Shown here: piece by piece, positions 32,273 through 44,660 of the stretch | Numbering within the stretch: position 1 is the stretch's first letter | How the letters are laid out: each line of letters begins with the position of its first letter | Assembly (NCBI GenBank): GCA_026119935.1 | Contig: JALRMH010000002.1 | Location: 558,001 to 622,000, forward strand | Reading direction: 5' to 3' | Source of the DNA: Endothia cerciana | Taxonomy: Eukaryota > Ascomycota > Sordariomycetes > Diaporthales > Cryphonectriaceae | DNA: 64,000 nucleotides | Notes under the pieces: generated by a model | The model's database searches: none | Seen by the model: the letters and a program-made list of their open reading frames with translations, nothing else | Told to the model about the DNA's origin: nothing | Position numbers and translations under genes: made by a program

Positions 32273-35200
32273 GCCCGGGTGGGGAAGAGAGGGGGCCGGA
32301 GGGGCTGGGGGAAGGCTGTGGAAGGGCATCTGACGGCGAGGCGTTGTCACACCTGCATGAGCAGAAGTCACGGGAAACGGAGTTCTGGGAACGTTGGATG
32401 CGACAGGTGCCTCAGGACTCCCTCTATGTGGTGCTGGCAATGCGGTATGGGAGCCAGAAGGGTAGTCTAGGGGTTGAGCTTTTACTTCCTGCGCCTCGCA
32501 TTGTCCGGGGTATGGTTTCTACGGCTTCCAGCACAGTGCCTGGCAGTTCGAGAAATCATTCAACGTCTTCGACCTCTCCGGCGTGATCGCATGCGTGACA
32601 GTTCTGTCCTGCCCGCTGCGCGGTGTGCAGTTGTGTCACCACGCGAATGATTGCCGGTCCATCGCAGGTGTCGTAGCGTCTGAAGAATGCTTGCGATTAT
32701 TGACACTGATGGGAGAGGTGCTGCCAGCACAACAAGTCGTCTTCCTGTATTAGGAGCGGAGGCTTGGGCTCGTTCGTGGTAGTGGCGTGGGCTAAACTCA
32801 TAGAGTCTGCCGAAATGGCAGCTATGTCTGCGTGCCAGGCATATGTGGGGGCGATTGCTCAATTGACTGGTCCTGATGCTGGTCTGTGTGTGACATGGTG
32901 GCAAGCGAGACTACTTGATGCAGCAGGCTCTGGTTTGTAGGGCAAATCATGACTGAAACTTTAGAGGGCTATGGTAAAGCCTGAGAGAACCGCAGCCGAA
33001 GAACGTGACAAGTCCCACATGCCCTTAGAAGTACCAGCTCATGGTCCTCACAAGAGCAGTTCTTCTCAAATGAGAGGCGGATCACTGCGTGAGATCCTGG
33101 TGTTGTTGGGCAACGATGTGATGATTTGCACCTGGGTAGTATTTTCAGCCCGGCCACACGACAGTCAGCGGCACACCTCTTCCTCCTGAAGTGCCGACAG
33201 ACATTGTCCCATCTCATTCACTTCGAGGCTTCCAGAAACGCAGCAGAGAGTTGGTGTAACCTAGCATCCGTGATTCTTGCGAGATTCACGATCATCGCCG
33301 GCGGCGCAAGCCTTCCAAACGGTATGGGCAGTGTGCTTTACACTCATTGATTCTGGTCAATGCAGGAATCCAGGCTATACAATTACGCAGAAACAAAGGT
33401 AATGGTACACCGGAAGCTGTCTGTAAGGCTCTGCCAACGTTGGTACAGATGCCTGTTCAAAAATCACATGAAATGCTCTCATTTCATCATTGAGCACATT
33501 TCCCTCTACGGCTTGGTCTTTCAATGTCCTTTCCGTCGGCCTTGTCTCTGGCCTCTTCAATCGTGCTATCTAGCTGTGTTCTTCCCAGGCTCTTCTGAAG
33601 TTTCTTCACGTCTGATTGAGCTTGACTTCTGGTTGCAGTCCCACTACTTACTTTCCTTTCGTAGGTGACACAAGGTGCGTGCTCTTGACCCGGGAAACAT
33701 CAAGCAGATTGGGCTATTGGCATCGATACTTGATCAAAGACAATACAGATGTGATCGTGACGAATAAATGCTATTTGATATTACACAGAGGCTTGAACCA
33801 TTTGGAATAAATGTCCCCCAGTATTGCTATTAGTCCTGCCTAAGCAACCCATTATGTCACCCGTGTCTCTACCAAACCTGCCACCTCATGTTCAGAAGAA
33901 ATATGATTTCCAACCTGACGGATCTTGAGAGACAGCATATGCTGTCAGCGTAGAGTTGTAGACGCATGAACGAATGGCAATTTACACGATGGGACGCAGC
34001 CCCTACAGCCGCCGCACTCACGAGACAAACAAAATGTGGGAAGACTGCCCCTGGAGATCCGGTAGTTTGGCGCGATTGAGCCTCATCTTACTAAACATAG
34101 CTAGTAGACTGAACGGTCGCGTTGACGTTGACGTCAAAGGACGCCTGCCAAGGTCCAACTGGAGGGGTTCCAAGTTTAGCACACGCAGCAGACGCCCCGG
34201 TCCAATAGCTCCAGCTACCCAATGACGTTACGAGCTTGGTTGGCCAGGGCCCCTTCGAGAAATTTCGCTGAACCTCCTCTTAAAGCCCAGGTTTCTGAAA
34301 ATATACCCTTACGTGTCATGAAAAGGGGAATCCTGGGATCCTTTTCTGATGATGGAAACTCATCTGTCTTCGATTCCGACGCTGTACCTGACTAGCAGGC
34401 GGCGGTGGGTGGCATCATGGCCTGTTGGTATAGCCATCCATCCCAAGATTGGAAGAAATCCAATCTCCGGTCCGAGACTATCGGCTGAAGTTGAGGACGC
34501 GGCCGCAGTGTCGGTGTGACCCTCCCACCCAATGTACTTGGCATCACCCAATTAGAGCGTGATAATCGTCCCAAGGGGAATCAGAAGTTAATTTTTGGGG
34601 AGACGTGTACACCGAGATGTCATCCCATACCTTGTTCTGCCCCCCCTCCTCCCGGCGGCGCTTGTGAGGATCCAAGAACTCGAGTCCCCAACCGGACATC
34701 TCCAAGCTCGGCCGTGCCAGATGGTGCAACACATACGACAGAGGTTAAGACGACTGAAAGCAGGTTTCGTCCAGACCAGAGTTTAAGGACGCGGCCACTA
34801 AGGTGAGCTATCAAAGCCCATTGACCACGTGCGCCGTGCCGTGCTGGGAACGCAGGAATCTGATTCCAGGCTGGGATGAAAGTTGATTGGGCTGGAGGCT
34901 GGAATCGGGTGAGGGTTTGAAGAGGTCCTGTGCCCTGGAAAAAGAAAAAAAAAAGTTTCCAAGGTATGCTACGAGGGAATCCTGTTTTTTTTTTTTTTAT
35001 CTTCGCCGACCCACGATGACCATAGCCGGCGGTTTTGGTCTCGTGGCTGCATGGACAATGCATTGGACCGGGGACGTCGAGACGGTCTGCCCTATGTGGG
35101 GCGGTATGTCAGACGCCACACCGCGAACCGGATCGTGAAGCCTGGCGGCGCGGGAGGGCACCGGGACGGCACTTTTACTCGCGGGGTATCTGGTGACCTT

Positions 35201-36026
35201 CAGCGCAAGCGGTGAGGGGTACGGCAGGTAGACAACTGCGTGCAGAAAAAAGCTCAGCGGGAGGATCGTGCATGACACATTGACAGCCTCGGCCCCCGTG
35301 GAAGCTCCGAGGGGGGGCCCGGGAAGTCAGCATGGGTTCAGCTCCAGGGCCTTTGCTTGCTGCTTTTGCATACCCGGGCCAGAGCTCGAAGCTTGGAAGA
35401 AGCTTCGCGGGACTGCCCGCCGGAGGCTGAGCATTTTTTTCCCTGACGAGCGGTGTGGACTGTCTGTCGTAGGTATTACCGTGGTTAGAAGATCCCCTGT
35501 GACAGGTAAATGATGTCAACCATCGGAACACACAAACAGTCCGAGTTTCAAGGTTCAGGACTGAACATGAACATCCGTAGATCGATCAAGGTTGGTTGCG
35601 TATTGATTGTTTGGCTGCTTGTGTAAACGTTCTGTAGCTCATGCTCGTTCTCAACATCCATGGATAGGAATGTTTCTTGACGCACGGCGCTTCAGATGTG
35701 TAATTGTCAACCACCTAATGATGATAGCCTGGTATATCTGCAATGTCGTACAATTTTATTTTCTTGGAACGCAGCCACAGTTAGGCAGTAGCCATGAATT
35801 TTCAAGACTCAATAACGCAAGGCTGCACAAGGCCTGCTCATGCCAAACCCTCCCAGACCGCTTTGCCTTTTCCCCAAAATCCGGTACCCGCCGTTCGAAG
35901 ACAGCCGTTCAGAACGCCATGCTTGCCGAAAGGACACAAAATAGAACACATAGCAAATTGTCAGACAAGTCGTGAGAAGAAAAGATCTCGTCGGGCCTCA
36001 GCCTGGAGGTCCCGGTGCGTTCATCA
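32273..36026. other. long gene-poor region
   Basis: In 3.75 kb I find no frame with domain-like composition or matching splice sites. Base composition is mixed rather than strongly AT-rich. A-rich and T-rich runs of 10-16 bases lie near 34940-34954 and 34984-35000. It may hold non-coding transcripts, but nothing in the sequence shows them. Confidence 0.5.
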
Positions 36027-36731
36027 TCAGATGTCGAAGGCATCGTCGTCCTTCTGATAGACCTCAGTGGACTCCCCGCCGAAGAAGATGGCTCTCCTCT
36101 TCCATGCGCCTCGCTTGATGAAGTAGCCAGGATCGTCCGGGGATGCCACCTGTGGTCTCCGTTGGGGGCTTGGCGCCTCATCCCACAACTCGTGACTGCG
36201 CTGGACAGCATCGTCCTCGTCAGGGGTCTCGTCCTCGAACCAGGACTTGTCCGAGTCCACACTCGACGCCGATGAGGGCCACCCCTTCTCGTGGTCGTCA
36301 TCATCCCGCTGCCCATTTGGCCCGATGATCCGTACCGCTTTCGCCTTTTCGAGCGAGAAGTCGAAGTCATGGTAGGCCTCAAGTGAGAGACCTGAGTCGG
36401 AATGGTGAAGCCGAGCTGGTCGACGGCTCTCACGGCCCGCGAAGGATCTCTTAGGCCGCAGACACTGGAGTGGTTGCCTCTCGTGTAACCTTGCTGGAGG
36501 TTCCGGGCCTTGGGCGACGGGTGGGTTGAGCTTGAGTGGGTCCCACTCTATCGGCGGCCAGTGATTCCGTGCTGATCTTGTCGATTGTGACGCCGTGATG
36601 GGTGCGCTGTCGCTGCGTTGCCGCCTGTGGACAGGATTTTGGGACTCCATGACATCCATGGGATGTACAATACGCAGTTTCTTTTGGCTGCGGGGCCGGG
36701 ACAGCATCCCATGCCCACTGTGGCCGCCCAT
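36027..36731 (-). CDS. hypothetical acidic/basic low-complexity protein
   Basis: Single exon, 234 aa from the Met at 36731 (MGGHSGHGMLSRPRSQKKLR). The frame is open to 37073, but the extra N-terminus reads like 5' UTR. The N-terminal third is basic (RRQRSDSAP, RSARNHWPPIEWDPLKLNPP). The C-terminal half is acidic (SLEAYHDFDFSLEKAK, SVDSDKSWFEDETPDEDD) and ends PGYFIKRGAWKRRAIFFGGE before an acidic tail. I do not recognise the family. It has no signal peptide or membrane segment, so a nuclear or cytosolic disordered protein is likely. The length, steady composition and conserved-looking C-terminus support a real gene. Confidence 0.6.
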   Translation of the reverse strand: MGGHSGHGMLSRPRSQKKLRIVHPMDVMESQNPVHRRQRSDSAPITASQSTRSARNHWPPIEWDPLKLNPPVAQGPEPPARLHERQPLQCLRPKRSFAGRESRRPARLHHSDSGLSLEAYHDFDFSLEKAKAVRIIGPNGQRDDDDHEKGWPSSASSVDSDKSWFEDETPDEDDAVQRSHELWDEAPSPQRRPQVASPDDPGYFIKRGAWKRRAIFFGGESTEVYQKDDDAFDI

Positions 36732-39700
36732 GGTGACGGTGGTGATGATGAGTTGAGAGCAGAAGTAAGCCGTGTGTGAAGGAGTGTTGGTCTTCCCTAT
36801 CGCTGATGAGAGAGACTCTTGCGTTGTGTGAGACCGTGTATACGGTACGTTAGTTATTGTGTTGGTGAAGGTTGCCAGGGGATGTGGCAACGGTTTGTAC
36901 GAAAGAGAAGAATCATCCAGGGACGGAAGGAATGTCAGGCTGGGAAGAGGGGGCTGCGAACTTGATATATCCTCAAGCTCCCGGCCAATCCGGGCTGCGT
37001 GCCTTGCGGCACTAGCAGCACGCAAGACGAAGGTACCGAAGATACTTCCAGAGCGTGTGCTGACACGAGGCACTAACCAAGGAAAACTGGCTTCAGATCG
37101 TTACGACTACGAGGTCATCAGCCACCCGACAGTGGACCGAACTAGCCGGACGCGCAACGCGGATACACACCATCTTTTCCTTCTTCCCTGTCGTGCCTGT
37201 GCCCTGGTGGGGATGCTTTTTCTTTCGGCGCCTACTACCCGTCCGAGATTTCCATGTTGCCCATCGTGGATAACCGCGAAAGAAACCCAGTCCTAGTGGT
37301 TGACCGGGGAGGACCCTAGCCTTTGATCTTCAGCCTTGAGGTGGAGACATGCGTCACCTCCGATAGCGAGGCCTGGCAGCCAGCAGTGGGCCTCCCTTGC
37401 TCATCGGCCGAGTTCCAGCAGTGACACAGACATGGTGCCGAGGACGGGGGTAAGCTAGGGTTGCCAGTAATCAGAAGATCTTTTACAGCCACACACAAAC
37501 CAGTCATCAGACGTTCGTCATAGCTCACTGCTGTGGACCTGATGAAGATGACCTCTTGCCTCGCGACGTTGAGGAGGGTTGGGGCCGTTACGACGTGACC
37601 GTGGAGGAGTCGCAGGGCTGAGGAAATGACAACTTCTGCATCCTGTTTGGTTTTGGTTGTTTTTTTTTTTTGGGAGGGAGGGGGTTGGCCGTGTGTTGCG
37701 TAGCTGTCATGTCCTGGTGGGGATGGATTCTCCAACTCTTGGTCCCCCGGTTTGCACAGGAAGTTTCCGAACATCTTTTTTTTTTTGTCTCCGATTTCAT
37801 CATACTTCCCCAGGAATTCAGGCGGTTCGGCGGTCACCTATGCGGGTAAATGATGAGCAAGGGGGTGGCAAGTTTAAAAATTGGGGTCTCAAAGTGGGTA
37901 ATGATTGCCGATTCTCCTCAGCGTGGGTCGTGATCATTGGATTGATGGAAGCTGACCGGAAACAGACCAAGCAGCCGCCAACGTGCCAAGGTCAAGACTA
38001 AGTAGAGCGCTGAGAGCCTGCCTGCTCAGCCGCCACAAAAAGCAAGTTCCGTGGTGGTGGTGGGCTGATCTGTAGATCGCTAGCTGCCGGATTGCAGCGC
38101 AACGAACGGTTTGTACATCTCCAGGCAGGTTGCTCAGCGTGCCCTGCAGGTGCCTACTCCTTTCAGCACACAACGACGCGCCGTACAAGAACAGCGCAGC
38201 CACGTACAAAGAGGCGGTCCCGTGACACGGGCGTGGTAGAGTAGATGCGGTGGTTGGCACGCATACCCCCGCGCGGTGCGATGGTCCCGCGCAGGCCGGA
38301 TCATGCGGCCATGTGGTCGTGATGTCCTGCAGAAGTGGGCGCCAGGCAAGCTGCGTTCGATCGCGGTGGCGCAGACCAACGCAGGTACGCACTAGCTAGT
38401 AATCGCCGCAGGCCATGACGCGGAAGAATCCTTTTGGCCTGCCTGGCGACCATGGCCATGGCCATATTGACCATGGGCGGCCACATGTCTCACCAGCGGC
38501 TAAGCATCGTGCTGGTAGTAGGGACCATCGAGCTCAATGTTGATCACTGTCCTTGAATATCGCGTGCGTATGCCCGATGGACCACCGGGACTACAAATAT
38601 GATGGAGTTGTCCAACTTGATGAGATCATGGGGGTGAGCGCTGGTGTTTCAAGTCGATCGTCATACGCTCAACGGGAGCGGAGAGCGTGAAGATGATTGC
38701 AACCCTCACACAGATTCGTGCTGAGTAAGCCTTCCTGAGCAATCTGAGTTGCCGATCTTCCTCCCACGGCTGCGTGTTCAACCTCCCACGACCAGGTAGC
38801 TCAGGTGCTGAATGCGCCAGAGGCGTCGCGTTTCCCGTTTCATCGGAGATTAGGAGCAAATGATGTCTCGCTATCGCGTGTGACAAAAACATATCTCTTC
38901 TGCAGATCTCTTCCTCTACTTTCGCGCAAGCATTCACTCAGGTAGGTCCTCTGAACATCCCGAATACCAGCTCAGCAAAGATCGGATGGCACCAGCGCAG
39001 CACATTTTGGCATTCAGGCATGTGAGCCTCATGCCTGATCCCACCTACCTCATGTACTATGCTCATGAGTTCACCAGCAGGTTGAAAAGCTGATTGGTTC
39101 TTGCGATACCAGAGAACTTCAAAGTGAATGTGCTGTGCTCGGGCCGTAGACCACTGCCTTGATTTCCGAGTCACCGGTCCAAGCCAGAGCCCTAGGCAAT
39201 GTTTGCTTGCAAAATCCCTCACCCAGCAGATAGACGCCCCGTAATGTCGTTACCAGCCTGCTGGGTAAACCCTCCTACCCCCCGGCGCGCGTTGTGGGAC
39301 AGCTTGACACGGCTTCACACACTCGCGACAGAAACATGGGACTCGAGGAACCTGATATCAGATGAAACAGATAAGCCACTCCGCTTTTCCAACGCAAATA
39401 CCGCACGGTCGAGTTCCTCGTTGAGGTTTGACTTCACGCCTGCAGGTTTGCAGGGACTCCTCTGTGCCAGTGACCAAGTGCGTTGTTGTAGCTAAGCCGA
39501 GCAAGATCGTGGGTTGAGGCGCATAGTATGTCTCGCCACTAGAGCCGCCGCTTCCAGGTCGGCCGATGCGCCTGAGCACAGGATCTCTTCAACGTCAATC
39601 ATAGGATCTGGGATGACATTTTGTCTTCTCCAAATATCCGTCTGCGTATCCCTGCGGCGATGTCATTCGGAGTTGATTTGCGCGTGACACCACCACACCT

Positions 39701-39930
39701 GATCACGCATACTTTATCTCCTGGTGTCGAGTTGGCATGTTTCAAATCTTCGTCTGGTGATGTTGTTCTGGTCTACCCTGCCAGCGTGCCAGATGGTTGA
39801 CACCACCGGCTTCCCAAGACTCTTCCCGGTCGAGGGCATCGGCAGTTGGTGCCCGGAGTAGGACTCTATGCGATCAACCAGTTGTGTGCGATCAATCGTG
39901 ACCGTATGTGCATGCTTGGTCTTGTGTGGG
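36732..39930. other. long gene-poor region
   Basis: This 3.2 kb contains several overlapping frames of 60-170 codons on both strands without recognisable motifs. T runs lie near 37660-37672 and 37778-37787. Nothing is supported as a gene. Confidence 0.5.
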
Positions 39931-40366
39931 CTACAGGGTGCCGTCGTTCTCGCCCGGCAGTCGCTTGACGCGCTTCTGCTCCCAGTCGTCGAGATCCTTG
40001 GCCGCAAGCCTCTGCGAAAGTCGTCCAGGGTCAGCGGATGCCGTGCAGAAATGGTAGCGAGCGACCACAGTAGCTCTCCCGGAGAAAGCCCAAACTTACG
40101 TAGTACTCGTCCCTAATGTCGACCTTGCGGCCTCCCCTGCCAACGCCTAGCTCCTCCTCGCGTGTCATCTGCCGCACCTTCCTGTCGTGCCTCTCATACC
40201 TGATTGCCGTTGCGGGAGTCAGGACGAACGACCCCGCGACAATGATGGCCATGAAGGGCAGGCCGAAGAGGAGGAATGGGCGCTTGGCCAGGGCAGCTCG
40301 GTACCGCGCTGCGATGGTGTTGGACTCAGCCGCCGAGACGTACTTCTTCTTTGGGAAGACGGCCAT
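39931..40366 (-). CDS. COX16: cytochrome c oxidase assembly protein COX16
   Basis: Two minus-strand exons, 40366-40100 and 40011-39931, give 115 aa. The 88-nt intron has a GTAAGT donor and a CGCAG acceptor and is phase 0. The protein starts MAVFPKKKYVSAAESNTIAA and has a single membrane segment (FLLFGLPFMAIIVAGSFVLT, residues about 31-50). It continues ATAIRYERHDRKVRQMTREE, and the intron joins RDEYY to RLAAKDLDDWEQKRVKRLPG. This is the COX16 signature: a small inner mitochondrial membrane protein needed for COX assembly. The length and layout match fungal COX16. It marks the edge of the housekeeping part; 150 bases upstream the transposon-rich island begins. Confidence 0.95.
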
Positions 40367-40517
40367 CCTGACCCGACTTGGCTGTTCAGACACGGCGAAA
40401 TGATGGTCACAGCTTGATTGGGTGGTGTGATGTGGACGAGGAGCTTCAAGCGTGATGCGAAAGCTGCCATAGCTGCACAATGGAGGCGCTAAGCTCAAGA
40501 TGGACTGGGCCAAAGGA

Positions 40518-40568
40518 CAGGGATTCGGGACACCCTGGCTAGCCACACGAATATGTATATATATATTT
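40518..40568. repeat. terminal-repeat-like fragment, copy 1
   Basis: A segment containing GGACACCCTGGCTAGCCACA, followed by a TA run, is closely similar to a segment at about 40722-40775. Both sit beside the truncated transposon fragment and look like ends of related elements. Confidence 0.5.
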
Positions 40569-40721
40569 CAAAGATTTATGCTAGCAGAAAGAATACCAAG
40601 TTATAGTTTTTGAATAGAAAAACAATACTAATATTGATGCGACTATTCACTAGCAGTGAGGCTACTGCAACATGAGAAATGCAATACTTGAATTTAACTG
40701 AAAAGCTATATAAGCCAAAAG

Positions 40722-41070
40722 ACAGGGTAACCGGACACCCTGACACCCTGGTCAGCCACAGCTAATATATATATATTGAATTTCTTCATTCTCCCCCCCC
40801 TTCTGCGAACTACCATACAGTCCTCTTCGGCCCTAGGCAATTCGATGTCCCTCTCCCCATTGGAACTATCTGTACTCTGGTTGGCCCCCTCTAGGGCCCT
40901 CTGTATAGCCTCAATATCAGCAAACCTGGAATCCGGACTCAACCCAACCTTCCTTCTCTCTCTATGCTTAGTAGCCTCCACCTGGATCTCAAGGGCTCGA
41001 ACTCTCTCAAGGGCATTAGCCAATAGTAAGTCTTTCTCGTCGAAGCCCTTGATAATCTTTTTCTGAAAAG
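40722..41070 (-). mobile_element. truncated Fot1/pogo-type transposon, 3' end
   Basis: The minus strand encodes the C-terminal tail of a Fot1-type transposase: IKGFDEKDLLLANALERVRA, then RRKVGLSPDSRFADIEAIQR and a Glu/Asp-rich end with EEDCMVV. The same order of motifs ends the complete element at 51935-53774 (RRKV, RFADIE, EEDCIVV). Outside the stop lies a terminal-repeat-like sequence (GGACACCCTGACACCCTGG) followed by a TA run. The catalytic DDE core is absent, so this is a dead fragment of about 350 bp. Its terminus differs from that of the complete element, so it belongs to a related but separate family. Confidence 0.65.
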
Positions 41071-41661
41071 AATATGTTATCCTGACGACGGCTCAACCTG
41101 GCCCTTGAAACAATCCAACTAGTGTTCCGGTGGTCAGGGGTACTGTCAGGGCTCCATGACATCCGCCGAGCTTTGATCAGAGACTTATAAAGCCGTAGCC
41201 ACCCAGCCTCCTCTCTCTACTCTAGTTTTGAAAAAAAATACGTATTCTTCTCCTCTTATATGCGGACCTCTATTAGCCCCTCTTGTGCAGGCTTTATTGC
41301 TTTTACTCAAGATCCGGACAGGCACCTTGGATAGCTAGCTATTGAACATATCCAGAACCTTAACTCTTGGATCACGTAGGCACTAAGCATGGCATAGAAC
41401 TAGCCGATCCGTCGGATGTTGGGTTCTGACGCCTGGGATTTGTTGCTCGTAACCTGCGTGTTGAACGGGTCATAACGCTGCACTTAGCAGGCACTCGCCA
41501 ATGCCTTGTCACTGGAGCTCTGCGGTCCCTCGTCATCACAGAATATATTGCTATCGCCGTCTACATATTTCTCGAAGCCACCTATAACGACCTTCACTGA
41601 TCCCTGCCACCATAGACAGACGTCGAGGCAGCCAGTGTCTATCACGGAGCATTTCTCTGGA
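41071..41661. other. intergenic, 5' flank of the HET pseudogene
   Basis: No supported gene is present. The HET reading frame is open upstream to 41506, but without protein-like composition. Confidence 0.4.
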
Positions 41662-43600
41662 ATGGAGCTACCTGTGAATCTTTCGTCTCCGCAGACCGGC
41701 AATCTGGTTTCGTACGCCGAGCACGATCTGTGTCAGATCTGCAGAGAAGCAGACTATACGATACGACCAATCACCCATGAAGGCAGGACTTTCGTTCCTC
41801 ATTCGAAGGATGTGGCCTTTGGGACAGTGCCGGAGTTGTTGCAGCGCGAGGGACAGTGCCCGTTATGCTACATGTTGGCGTCGAATGTGCGCCGCTTCTT
41901 TCCCAGCACCGCTTCTGATGATGTGGAAGGGGCAGAACCAGCTACACTGAAAATCTCAGTCGAGGACTGCTCCCCTCTGGACCAAAATCTGCAGCCACTG
42001 AATGATATCAGATGGCTGCAATATAAGTGCTACCATCCCGCCTTAGGACGGGCGCCCAAGATCGTGGGCATCCTACGTCAGACTTCGCAGCCGGTCATTA
42101 CGCTCCAGAATCAACTATTCACGTCCGGGCTTGGGTCCCATGATGCACTTCTCGGATACGCACGCATGACTGGCCGAAAACAGGCAGACCTTCGTCTCTT
42201 TCGCGAGTGGTTACGACTATGTGATTCAACATACCGGTCCCGTTGCAAATACTCGATTTACCGAGCCGATACCCAGCTGAACCACTTCTGGGTCGTCAAT
42301 GTGCGAGAGCAGCGAGTCGTAAGAGCACCGCTGGGCTGTAGATACTTGGCTCTAAGCTATGTCTGGGGCCCTGTCGACCTATTGAGGCTGACAACCGACA
42401 ACGCAAGGATGTTGCAAGCTGAGGGGGCCCTTCAACTCCCTCATCTTCGTTCTGCCATACCACAAACGATCCAGGATGCCATGCTTGTGGCCCTGGCGGT
42501 CGACATCGAGTTCTTGTGGGTAGACACGCCTTGTATTCCACAGGACGACTTTGACATCAAGCAAGAAATGTTCACACAGATGCATCTTGTCTACCGGAAC
42601 GCAATCTTCACCATCGTCGCTGCCGCAGGCCAAGATGCGAACATGGGCCTCCCGGGAGTCCAGCCAGACTCTCGCGATGTGCATCAGAGCGTCTGGGAGT
42701 TGAGAGGGCGCACGTTTCTGGACGTAGAGCTGGGCCCGGTCGATGAGATCGGCAGTAGCTTCCAAGCGTCGGCCTAGAAGACTCGAGCGTAGACGTATGA
42801 AGAAGGAATGTTTTCTTCTCGACTTCTGGTCTTCACCGAACAGCAAATTTACTGCTATTGCCCTTCGACTGGGTCTGGAGGGTGGCGAGAAGAGATTCTT
42901 GCCGAGATGGCAAATGTCGACAAAGTTGACGAAATCGGGCTTGGTGCCTGGAAGAGAGGTCCCTCATGGTGACGAGCATTTCGACCTTCACCCGCGCAAC
43001 AATTTTCGGAGGTTTCAAGGCTACGCGAACGAATATTCGCGTAGAGACCTGACAAGACCTTATGACGCGCTCAACGCTTTTATGGGGATCGAAAGCAGTC
43101 CCAAGGGCGGTTACTCGAAGTTCTTCTGGGGCATCCCCGAAAAGGATTCCATGCTCGACACAAATGTTATAAGCTGCCGTACACGAACCGCCTCGGTCTT
43201 CGTTGTGTGCCTGGAGAACCGGCTCTTGAGGACTCTGGAAAATGTACGAGACGCTGCGCCAGCAGAAGACCTGGCTTACGATGGCGCTTTGTGGGAAGAC
43301 ATGCCCTCAGGTTTCGCTCTTCAAGGTGCATCTGGGAAATTCATCGCTACCCCTTTCGTAGCGATAGAAAATGATGGGGACTTTCTGAAGGCAAACACGC
43401 TCAGCTTGGATACGCGCCCGAGGCCCGTGGAAGCCGTTGCAATCGCCAGGTCCACTTATGGAACGTACTTGGACGGGTCTCCACGGTGGCACATGGTGTG
43501 TTTACTGACGGTGGAAGATGAGCAACGATACTTGCACAGGATTGGTATTGCTGAGATCTGTGAGCAAGGCGAGGCTAGCATTGTCAACGAGTGGCTGTAA
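41662..43600 (+). pseudogene. HET-domain (heterokaryon incompatibility) gene, inactivated
   Basis: The frame starts MELPVNLSSPQTGNLVSYAE. An N-terminal CQICREADY and CPLCYMLASNV pair of Cys motifs precedes the HET domain: GCRYLALSYVWG, then IPQTIQDAMLVALAVDIEFL and WVDTPCIPQDD. The domain continues with VYRNAIFTIVAAAGQDANMG. At the next conserved block, normally WxTRAWTxQE, the same frame reads TAG-KTRA-TAG-TYEEGMFSSR (stops at 42775 and 42790). It then stays open for 59 codons to 42969. The C-terminal part (FQGYANEYSRRDLTRPYDAL, NAFMGI) continues in another frame to 43600, so a frameshift also lies between about 42870 and 42990. HET proteins trigger incompatibility cell death. This copy should yield at best a truncated product. 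Confidence 0.85.
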
Positions 43601-44660
43601 GACGGCGTTCTTTATAAGGATATGTCCCACTCTCAGATTGATAACGATGCTGAATCACAAGGCTGGATAGACCTTGGCTCATCGGAAGAAGAAATCTACC
43701 TCAAGTAGATATGAAAATATGTTGTATTCGCGCTTGACAGTCCAAATTAACCAGACGCTCGAGTCTTTAACATGTTAACCCATGCACACATATACGCGCG
43801 CAGACACACATATAAACACATTTAACCGTCATCAGACAATACCATCCCCAACGAAACCTGTCGGGCCGGGGGAAAACCAGAGATCTTTTAGTTTTGTACT
43901 GTGTTGATGTATGTGTGTATGTATCTAGTGGTGTGTGTATATGCAACAATCATCTCGGCCCCGTCTTCTTTTTTCTTTTTCTTCTTTCTTTTTCTTGCTC
44001 CATTCTTGTTCACCAGTGCGTGCTGCTTTGCACACTGATGACATGATGATTTTCCCGACCTGCCTCGACACCCTTGCCCCACGGGTCCTACAGGTAACAT
44101 TTGCACCAGTGAAGGCCTCTCAACCCCCACCAAAGAATCAACCATCCAGTAAGCCTCAACCGCTTACTGCAAAAGTAGTAGTCAGGTCAGCTGATTTGTC
44201 TAACCTACTGCGTAGACTAAAGTGCTTGGATTTTAGCTCATAGGGGGGGTACAAATACTGATGGGGGGGTACAAAAGACTACATCACCGGCCACCACAAC
44301 AAACTACTTTTACGATCGTGGTACAAATGTCATACCCCAGCATTCACAGCCAACTTTTATACAAAACTCGGAACCCAACATGTAGTTGTTTGTTCCTTCC
44401 TTTCTTTCTTTAGTTCTATAGACCAAGGCTTTTAACCCTACGATATTACGAATATTTTATTGTCGGTGCTCGCCTACAGGTGCTTTGCCACCATCAAACC
44501 AGATAAGTCCGTCTCATGATGCTTTCAACATGTCAACCACAATTTGTGGCACCTGTTTGATGCTGAGAATGTATAGTTATTGACTACTTGAAAACAACAG
44601 GACTTTCCGTCAGCTCTTTGTCAGACTCTGGTTGGGACGGACGGCAGTACTAGAGTTGCC
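43601..44660. other. intergenic with possible transposon terminus
   Basis: No gene is supported. Two G-run repeats (GGGGGGGTACAAA) stand 23 bases apart near 44244-44276 and could be the end of another DNA transposon. CA/TG-rich simple sequence occurs near 43783-43820 and 43900-43940. Confidence 0.45.

Noticed and set aside
37316..37837. Minus-strand 173-codon frame
   Set aside because: It runs through two T-run simple repeats, which produce Lys stretches, and shows no conserved-looking block.
42754..42792. A possible intron (GTAGCT...GCGTAG) that would remove both TAG stops of the HET gene
   Set aside because: It would be 39 nt, shorter than the other introns here, has no branch site, and would delete the conserved TRAW block itself.
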